From JBIOYL01 sp044870185 (lineage in GTDB: Bacteria; Actinomycetota; CALGFH01), in assembly GCA_044870185.1 (NCBI GenBank), contig JBIOYL010000028.1, positions 1-18,697 on the forward strand: a stretch of DNA of 18,697 bases, written 5' to 3'. This document shows positions 13,598-18,697 of the stretch, in pieces. Each line of letters opens with the position of its first letter. The stretch's first letter is position 1. The notes beneath the pieces were generated by a model, which ran no database searches, was not told the DNA's origin, and saw only the letters and a program-made list of their open reading frames with translations. The position numbers were made by a program, and so were the translations under genes.

Positions 13598-14502
13598 GGG
13601 AGCACCGCCTCGACCAGGTGGCCACCCTCGGAGGCCGGTCCGGCCGCCAGGCTGCCGCCGAGCATCGTGGCGCGCTCACGCATGCCGACGGTTCCCTGTC
13701 CGGGCGAGGCCGGCCGCGGACGGTCGACGCGGGCGGTCGGCGCGCCGTTGCGGATGCGCAGCCGCAGGCACGCAGGCTCGTAGCCGACCTCGACACTGGC
13801 AGGCGCGCCGGGCGCGTGGCGCAGCGTGCTGCTGAGCGCCTCCTGGACGATCCAATAGGCGGACAGCTCCACGCCGGGCGGCAACGGCCGCTCGACGCCG
13901 ACGACCTGGAGGTCCACGGTCAGACCGGCGCCGCGCACGGCGGTGATGAGCCCGTCGAGCCGGTCGATGCCTCGCTGGGGGGCACGTTCGGCGCCGGTGT
14001 CGGCGCCACGGAGCACACCAAGGAGCCGGCGCATCTCGGTCAGCGCCTCGCGGGCGATCGCACTCGTCTCGGCCATGTCGTCCCTGGCGGCCTGGGGCAG
14101 CTCAGGGAGACGGAACGGCGCGGTCTCGGTACGGACGGCTATCACCGACATGTGATGGGCGACGATGTCGACGATGTCATGGAGCTCCCGCGCGATCCGC
14201 CCAGAGCACGTAGAGGGCGATGAAGACCAGCGTGGGAGGCCACGGGGACCCTGGGTGGACTGCGGCGGCGTGATCAGCGGCATCGCCGCGGCCAGGATCA
14301 TCTGCAGCCGCCAGGCGCGCAGCGGCGTTTCGGCGGCCACGCCGAGCGGCAGCGCGACGAGCGAGGCCACGGCCGGGACCAGGGCATCCGCGAGCCGGCT
14401 GTTGTCGTTCAGGAATTGGACGTTGATGGCGAACGCCCCGACCGCGGCCGACGTCGCACCCGTCACCTTCGACGCGGCCGTCACGGTGCTCGCACTGACC
14501 AT
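13588..14502 (-). CDS. Two-component sensor histidine kinase (HisKA_3 family), probably degenerate
   Basis: 304-residue open frame of a NarL-class kinase. A hydrophobic N-terminal part (about 15-80) precedes the dimerisation/phosphoacceptor helix GRIARELHDIVDIVAHHMSV (101-120), with His108. Next are the HATPase N-box WIVQEALSSTLRHAPGAP and G-box GQGTVGMRERATMLGGSL (268-285), and a normal end (HLVEAVLPPS). Signs of decay: a 9-bp duplication inserts three residues (DIV) just after the phosphoacceptor; the N-box Asn is replaced by Ser225; the region before the H-box (about 90-100) is out of frame, the expected helix TLVFIALYVLW being encoded in another frame; and the partner regulator is mostly deleted. 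The start is uncertain (ATG 14502 has only a weak site). I infer loss of signalling function. Confidence 0.7.
   Translation of the reverse strand: MVSASTVTAASKVTGATSAAVGAFAINVQFLNDNSRLADALVPAVASLVALPLGVAAETPLRAWRLQMILAAAMPLITPPQSTQGPRGLPRWSSSPSTCSGRIARELHDIVDIVAHHMSVIAVRTETAPFRLPELPQAARDDMAETSAIAREALTEMRRLLGVLRGADTGAERAPQRGIDRLDGLITAVRGAGLTVDLQVVGVERPLPPGVELSAYWIVQEALSSTLRHAPGAPASVEVGYEPACLRLRIRNGAPTARVDRPRPASPGQGTVGMRERATMLGGSLAAGPASEGGHLVEAVLPPS
14161..14178. repeat. 9-bp tandem duplication in the kinase H-box
   Basis: GACGATGTC is present twice in tandem (14161-14169, 14170-14178; GACATCGTC on the coding strand). It turns the usual HD-[IV]-V-AHH of the phosphoacceptor helix into HD-IVDIV-AHH. 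Three extra residues would rotate the helix relative to His108. Confidence 0.85.
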
Positions 14503-14576
14503 CGCAGCGACCTGCCGCCGTGCCCGGTCGGCATCGGGACGATGGTCGGGCGGTCCGGTCCCGGCCCGCGCGGACC

Positions 14577-14582
14577 TACCAT
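14577..14582 (+). promoter_or_regulatory. Candidate -10 box for a leaderless hydrolase mRNA
   Basis: TACCAT fits TANNNT and ends 5 bases before the ATG at 14588, the spacing seen for leaderless actinobacterial genes. No Shine-Dalgarno precedes the ATG. No convincing -35 box is visible. Confidence 0.35.
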
Positions 14583-14587
14583 TGGGT

Positions 14588-15742
14588 ATGGCCCGTTGGG
14601 TGAGGCGGCGGCGCTGGCCTCGGCGGGTTGCGCTCTGCGTGGGAGCGGCAGCCCTTGCCGCCGCCGCGATCTGTCTGCCCGCCGAGCACCGCGACTACGT
14701 CGCCGCCCGGTTGCTGCTGAATGCGCTGCCGCACCCGCCGTTCCGCCTGCCCGCGCCAGCCGCCAACCACCCGGTGGTGCGCACGGTCGCGCTGGGCCGC
14801 GGTGCGACCGCGACCCTTGCCTCGCTGTACCTGCCCGCGCGGGGCGGCCGCCTGCCCGGCATCGTGATCGTCGTCGGCGCGTCCCCACTGGGACGCCAAG
14901 ACCCGCAGACCGTGCGAGTTGCCACCGCCTGGGTGGGAGCGGGGCGGGCGGTGCTCGTGCCCGACCTGGCGCTGCGCAGCAGCTCGCTGCGCGCCGTCGA
15001 CCTGGAGCGGATCGCCGCCGCCGTCGACGTCCTCGCCGCAGTTCCCCGCGTGGATCCCAGCCGCATCGGGCTGTTCGGGGTGTCCTGGGGCGGGGCGCTC
15101 GCCGTGGTCGCCGCCTCGAGGCCGCCGCTTGCCGCCAAGGTGGCCTTCGTGGCCACCTTTGGGGCCTTCTACGACCTGGTCGACCTGGTGGGTGCGGTAG
15201 TCACCGGGGCCACGGTCCACCACGGCCGGATCGTGCCCTGGCACACGATCCCCCAGGCCCAGGCGGTGGTGCGCTCGGCGCTGTTGTCGCTGCTGGCCCC
15301 GGCGCAGGCCCACGCCGTGGAAGCTGCGCTCGTCGATCCCGGGGTGGTGCCGACGCTGACCGTGGGGGAACGGGCCGTGGTCGAGCTGCTGACCAACCGT
15401 GACCCGGCTCGCGTGGCCCGTCTGGCCACCGGCCTGCCCCCCTCGATCCAGCGGGTGCGGCAGGCATTCTCCCCCGCCTTTCACCTGCAGGGCCTGCGCG
15501 CACCGCTGCTGGCCCTGCACTCCACCGACGACCCGGCCGCCCCCTGGACCGAGTCGGCGATGCTGGTCGCCGCCGCCCGAGCGCACGATCCCCGCGGTGC
15601 CCGGCTCACCCGGGTGCACCTGTTCAGCCACGTCACCCAGAAGGGTTCGCTCGCCACGCCAGGCGCCCTGCTCGATGACTGGCGTCTGGTCCGCTACACC
15701 GCCGACCTGCTCCACGCGCAACCCGCCACACCCTTCCCGTGA
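14588..15742 (+). CDS. Alpha/beta hydrolase with N-terminal membrane anchor
   Basis: 384 residues. An Arg-rich N-terminus (MARWVRRRRWPRR) and a hydrophobic segment (about 14-31) form an uncleaved signal anchor or signal peptide, so the catalytic domain is probably outside the membrane. The alpha/beta-hydrolase fold shows GIVIVVGAS after an early strand, the nucleophile elbow GLFGVSWGGALA (Ser166), an acid candidate Asp314/315 in ALHSTDDPAAP, and a His candidate at 348 in LFSHVTQ. The region 195-300 between Ser and acid is long, suggesting a helical lid. The family includes peptidases, esterases and lipases; substrate cannot be told. The frame is open upstream to 14165, but that part is kinase shadow; ATG 14588 starts the basic signal. 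The NfeD gene begins 27 bp after its stop, so it is probably co-transcribed with the NfeD-slipin pair. Confidence 0.85.
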   Translation: MARWVRRRRWPRRVALCVGAAALAAAAICLPAEHRDYVAARLLLNALPHPPFRLPAPAANHPVVRTVALGRGATATLASLYLPARGGRLPGIVIVVGASPLGRQDPQTVRVATAWVGAGRAVLVPDLALRSSSLRAVDLERIAAAVDVLAAVPRVDPSRIGLFGVSWGGALAVVAASRPPLAAKVAFVATFGAFYDLVDLVGAVVTGATVHHGRIVPWHTIPQAQAVVRSALLSLLAPAQAHAVEAALVDPGVVPTLTVGERAVVELLTNRDPARVARLATGLPPSIQRVRQAFSPAFHLQGLRAPLLALHSTDDPAAPWTESAMLVAAARAHDPRGARLTRVHLFSHVTQKGSLATPGALLDDWRLVRYTADLLHAQPATPFP

Positions 15743-15769
15743 TCGCCCGGCGGGGAGGATGATGGTGGT

Positions 15770-17131
15770 ATGAGCCGGGGACGAACCATCGCCGTCCTCC
15801 TCGGATCGTTGGTTCTCCTCGCCCTTGGGGCGAGCGGCGTCGACGCCGAGCCGGCAGCGCCACGCGCCACCGTTCGCGTCCTGAAGCTGACCGGCGTCGT
15901 CGACCCGTTCATGGCGTCCTACCTGGAACGGGGGATCGCCGCGGCCGGTCGCGAGCAGGACGCGGCCGTGCTGCTCATGATCGACACGCCGGGGGGCCTC
16001 GACGCGTCGATGCGGGGCATCGTCCGGGCGGTCGTGGCCGCTCGGCTGCCGGTGCTGTGCTACACCGCGCCGTCGGGGGCGCGGGCGGCGTCGGCGGGCA
16101 CCTTTGTCATGCTGGCCTGCCCGGTCGCTGCCATGGCGCCTGGCACCACGATCGGGGCGGCCCATCCGGTTGGGGTGTCGGGGGCGATCGAGCAGGCCAA
16201 GGTCACCAACGATGCGGCCGCGTTCATCCGATCCCTGGCCGAGCGCTCCGGCCGGAACCCGGCCTGGGCCGAGCAGGCGGTGCGCAGCTCGGTCAGCGCC
16301 TCGGCCACGCAGGCCGTCCAGCTCGGCGTGGTCGACCTGATCGCTCCGTCGACGGCTGCGCTGCTCCAGCAGGTCGATGGCCGCACCGTGACGGTTGGGG
16401 ACGGGCCGGTCACACTGCATACGGCGGGCGCGGCCGTGGTGTCGCAGGGGCCGGGGGCCGGCGTGGCCTTCCTGCACGCTCTGATCACCCCCGACCTGGC
16501 GTTCCTGTTCTTCTACCTCGGCATCGTCCTGCTCGTCGTCGAGCTGCTGCACCCGGGGATCTCGGTGGCGGCCGTGGCCGGCACGCTGCTGTTGGTCCTC
16601 AGCATCGTGTCGTTCGGGTTGCTGCCCGTGCGGCTTGGTGGGCTGATCCTGCTGGTCGCCTCGGCGGTGTTCTTCCTGGCGGAGCTCAAGCATCCCGGCC
16701 TGTGGCTGCCCTTGGTGGCCGGCGTGCTGTGCCTGGTGTTCGGCGGGTTGCTGCTGTTCGACCCTTCGGTGCCCAACGCGCAGGTGTCGCGCTGGTTGCT
16801 CGTGCTGGTCCCGGCCGGGCTGGCGGCGTTCTTCTTGTTCGTCGTCCAGACGGTGCTCGCCGCCCGCCACCTCCCGCCGGCGGCAACCGGGGTCGAACGG
16901 CTGGTCGGCGAGCAGGGCGTCGCCGTGGACACGCTGGATCCTCGCGGGCGGGTCCGTGTCCGCCATGAACTGTGGAGCGCCGAGTCGGCCGGCGCTCCCA
17001 TCGCCGCCGGGACCGGCATCCGCGTGCTCGGCGGGACCGGCGTGCGGTTGCTGGTCGCGCCCGACCCCCCCAGACCACCGGTGGAGGACGCACCGGGCCG
17101 CCCCGGGGCTGCTCGAGAAGGAGACGCATGA
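15770..17131 (+). CDS. nfeD: NfeD-family membrane-bound serine protease (long form, NfeD1b type)
   Basis: 453-residue membrane protein in the family that pairs with slipins; archaeal homologues cleave stomatin C-termini. Residues 1-26 form a signal peptide. A ClpP-like protease domain (about 33-200) carries LMIDTPGGLDASM and the nucleophile region ARAASAGTFVMLACP (Ser108), with AKVTNDAAAFIRSLA supplying the general-base Lys144 of the Ser-Lys dyad. Four to five membrane helices follow (about 240-365: LAFLFFYLGIVLLVVELLHP onward). A C-terminal OB-fold NfeD domain (about 372-430) contains LVGEQGVAVDTLDPRGRVRV. A GGGGAGG site lies 11 bases before ATG 15770. The stop overlaps the slipin start (ATGA), giving the classic nfeD-slipin pair. 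Length and catalytic residues argue that it is active. Confidence 0.94.
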   Translation: MSRGRTIAVLLGSLVLLALGASGVDAEPAAPRATVRVLKLTGVVDPFMASYLERGIAAAGREQDAAVLLMIDTPGGLDASMRGIVRAVVAARLPVLCYTAPSGARAASAGTFVMLACPVAAMAPGTTIGAAHPVGVSGAIEQAKVTNDAAAFIRSLAERSGRNPAWAEQAVRSSVSASATQAVQLGVVDLIAPSTAALLQQVDGRTVTVGDGPVTLHTAGAAVVSQGPGAGVAFLHALITPDLAFLFFYLGIVLLVVELLHPGISVAAVAGTLLLVLSIVSFGLLPVRLGGLILLVASAVFFLAELKHPGLWLPLVAGVLCLVFGGLLLFDPSVPNAQVSRWLLVLVPAGLAAFFLFVVQTVLAARHLPPAATGVERLVGEQGVAVDTLDPRGRVRVRHELWSAESAGAPIAAGTGIRVLGGTGVRLLVAPDPPRPPVEDAPGRPGAAREGDA

Positions 17132-18042
17132 TGCTTGGCCTGTACATCACCGTCGGGGTGATCGTGGTCGTGGTGGCGGCGGTCATCCGCCTGGCGGTCA
17201 AGATCGTCCGGGAGTACCAGCGGGTCGTGCTGTTCCGGCTCGGCCGCTCGGTCGGGACCAGGGGACCCGGGCTGGTCCTCATCGTGCCCATCGTGGACCG
17301 GGTGGTCTGGGTCGATCTTCGTGAGCTGTACCTGGAGATCCCTCGGCAGACCGCGATCACCCAGGACAACGCCTCCATCGTCATGGACTTCATCATCTTC
17401 TACAAGGTGATGGACGCGGTCACCTCGGTCCTGCAGGTCCAGAACTTCGCCGGCGCGGCCCAGAACATCGCGGCGACCACGCTGCGCAGCGTCGTGGGGG
17501 ACATGAGCCTGGACGACGTGCTGTCCAAGCGCGAGCAGATGAACGAGCTGCTGCGCAGCAAGCTTGACGAGGTCACCGAACGCTGGGGGGTCAGGGTCAC
17601 CAACGTGGAGGTGCGCGAGATCGTCCCGCCCCCCGGCATCCAGGACGCCATGACGCGGCAGATGTCGGCCGAGCGGACCCGCCGGGCCGTGGTGACCGAG
17701 GCCGAAGGCCAAAAGCAGGCGTCGGTCACGGTGGCCGAGGGGCAAAAGCAGGCCGCCATCCTGACCGCCGAGGGCGACCGCCAGGCGGCGGTCCTGCGGG
17801 CCGAGGGCTTCTCGCTCGCGCTCTCCAAGATCTTCCAGGTCGCAAAGACGGTCGACGCCAACACCATGAGCCTGCAATACCTCGAGGCCCTGAAGCAGCT
17901 CGGCGCCTCGCCATCCACCAAGTTGGTGGTCCCGATGGAGCTTGCCAACCTGCTGTCGGGCGTGATGGGCTCGGTCAACCAGTCGTTCCATCGACACCCC
18001 GACGGCGGCCGGCCTGATCCGGTCCACCACCCGAGTGGCTGA
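17128..18042 (+). CDS. Slipin (SPFH/stomatin/prohibitin-family membrane scaffold protein)
   Basis: 304 residues. One N-terminal membrane helix (about 4-25, LYITVGVIVVVVAAVI) precedes a Band-7/SPFH domain (about 27-200): EYQRVVLFRLGRSVGTRGPG, then IVPIVDRVVWVDLRE, YKVMDAV, TLRSVVGDMSLDDVLSKRE and TNVEVREIVPPPGIQDAM, all typical of bacterial slipins. A helical coiled-coil follows with four AEG-containing repeats (AEGQKQAS, AEGQKQAA, AEGDRQAA, AEGFSLAL; about 192-231). STKLVVPMELANLL is the common C-terminal assembly motif. Slipins oligomerise at the membrane and mark ordered lipid domains. GAAGGAG just upstream and the ATGA overlap with nfeD set the start at ATG 17128 (17131 is also possible). 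Its last 68 bp are overlapped by the convergent epimerase frame. Confidence 0.95.
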   Translation: MMLGLYITVGVIVVVVAAVIRLAVKIVREYQRVVLFRLGRSVGTRGPGLVLIVPIVDRVVWVDLRELYLEIPRQTAITQDNASIVMDFIIFYKVMDAVTSVLQVQNFAGAAQNIAATTLRSVVGDMSLDDVLSKREQMNELLRSKLDEVTERWGVRVTNVEVREIVPPPGIQDAMTRQMSAERTRRAVVTEAEGQKQASVTVAEGQKQAAILTAEGDRQAAVLRAEGFSLALSKIFQVAKTVDANTMSLQYLEALKQLGASPSTKLVVPMELANLLSGVMGSVNQSFHRHPDGGRPDPVHHPSG

Positions 18043-18697
18043 CCTTGTGGCTTTCGAGCCGGCCATTCGCGGTCCCGGCTGCCTGCGCAACGGGGATCGT
18101 CCGGAAGCCGGCTCGCCACGACGGATACCGGGGCTCCCAGCCGAGCTCGCGTCTGGCCTTGGCGTTCGAGGCGCCGCGGACCTGCGTCATGAGGGCGACG
18201 ATGTGCTCGCCGCCCAGCAGGCGTGCCACCCACACCGGTACCCGCCTCGGGGGCGGCGCGCCGACCGCCTCGGCCAGGGCCGGCAGCCACTCGGCCACCG
18301 GGGCCGGATCGTCGTCCACGATGTTGTAGATCCCCGGTGCGCCGCGCTCGATCGTCGCCACCGTCGCCGATGCGGCGTCGTCGATGTGCACGAACGACCA
18401 CACGCCGGCACCGTCGCCGACGAGGGGCAAGCGGCGCCTGCGCAGGTCCTCGACCTGCGCCCCGCCGGCATCGAGCGACGTCCCGGGACCGTAGAAGCCC
18501 CCGTAGCGAAGGACCACCCCCTCGATGCCCCGCGCGTGCAGCACGGCTCCCTCCAGATACCGGATGGCTTCGTAGGTCTGGCGCACACCCTTCGGCGGGC
18601 TCGGGTCGAGCGGGTCCTCCTCCGTCTTGACCGGCCCGCCGGTGCGGGCATAGGGCCAGCCGGCGAAGCTCTGTGCCACGAACCGGCGCGCAGCCGC
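17975..18697 (-). CDS. NAD-dependent epimerase/dehydratase family protein (N-terminus beyond window)
   Basis: C-terminal about 240 residues of an extended or atypical SDR protein. The frame enters from the right edge (AAARRFVAQSFAGWPYAR), so the Rossmann GxxGxxG motif is outside. Visible landmarks are GVRQTYEAIRYLEGAVLHA, VVLRYGGFYGPGT, DGAGVWSFVHIDDAASATVA, GIYNIVDDDPAPVAEWLPAL and ARRELGWEPRYPSWRAGF. The spot where classical members have YxxxK reads YEAIR, so the catalytic Lys is absent, as in several actinobacterial relatives. Reaction and substrate are unknown. The family usually ends shortly after the SWRAGF motif, but here the frame runs about 45 residues further, with low-complexity Gly/Arg content, to a stop at 17975 inside the slipin gene. 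The tail may be real or the result of a lost stop. Confidence 0.85.
   Translation of the reverse strand, partial: AAARRFVAQSFAGWPYARTGGPVKTEEDPLDPSPPKGVRQTYEAIRYLEGAVLHARGIEGVVLRYGGFYGPGTSLDAGGAQVEDLRRRRLPLVGDGAGVWSFVHIDDAASATVATIERGAPGIYNIVDDDPAPVAEWLPALAEAVGAPPPRRVPVWVARLLGGEHIVALMTQVRGASNAKARRELGWEPRYPSWRAGFRTIPVAQAAGTANGRLESHKVSHSGGGPDQAGRRRGVDGTTG

Noticed and set aside
14576..16966. A 796-residue - strand frame opposite the hydrolase and nfeD genes
   Set aside because: Very Gln/His/Arg/Gly-rich, with no motif, and antisense to two well-supported genes; a shadow.
16513..18090. A 525-residue - strand frame opposite nfeD and the slipin gene
   Set aside because: Low-complexity His/Asp/Arg-rich translation across two strong genes.

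Overview
This is about 18.7 kb of very GC-rich DNA, densely coding on both strands with short gaps and several 4-bp ATGA start/stop overlaps. GC-biased third codon positions, GTG starts, a deoD-pmmB gene pair as in mycobacteria, and the style of the sugar, kinase and hydrolase genes suggest an actinobacterium (Actinomycetota). I cannot name the genus. No tRNA, rRNA, CRISPR array, insertion sequence or phage gene was seen.

Region 1 (1-7440) handles purine nucleosides. On the + strand are the 3' part of a trimeric-type purine nucleoside phosphorylase and a PGM2/PmmB-type phospho-sugar mutase, probably a phosphopentomutase. Converging on them on the - strand is a complete BmpA/NupOPQ-type ABC importer: binding protein, double ATPase and two permeases. 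Its candidate promoter (TTGACC box and a TAGATACT region) is flanked by an inverted repeat. Together the genes could import nucleosides, phosphorolyse them and feed ribose 5-phosphate into central metabolism.

Region 2 (7461-9126) is eroded. It holds a GyrI-like small-molecule-binding protein split by one extra base, an 18-bp tandem repeat, a two-CBS-domain protein, and a degenerate D-2-hydroxyacid dehydrogenase remnant with an internal deletion, a frame change and a nonsense codon.

Region 3 (9127-12399) is a compact Leloir operon, galK-galE-galT. The galK/galE junction carries a 20-bp tandem duplication that apparently pulled apart an older stop/start overlap. An inverted-repeat element lies after galT.

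Region 4 (12517-14502, - strand) has a membrane-anchored hemerythrin-like protein and a decaying two-component system. The kinase has a duplicated H-box segment, a lost N-box Asn and an out-of-frame transmembrane helix. The response regulator survives only as its C-terminal LuxR helix-turn-helix, abutting the kinase end.

Region 5 (14588-18042, + strand) is a probable operon: a membrane-anchored alpha/beta hydrolase, an NfeD-type membrane serine protease and a slipin (SPFH/stomatin) protein, i.e. a membrane-microdomain module with an added hydrolase. The window ends in a convergent, partial NAD-dependent epimerase gene whose reading frame overlaps the slipin gene by 68 bp.

I see no clearly new biological system. 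The most unusual signals are the hydrolase-NfeD-slipin grouping, the possible looped operator of the nucleoside importer, and the unusual density of short tandem duplications and fresh gene-decay scars.
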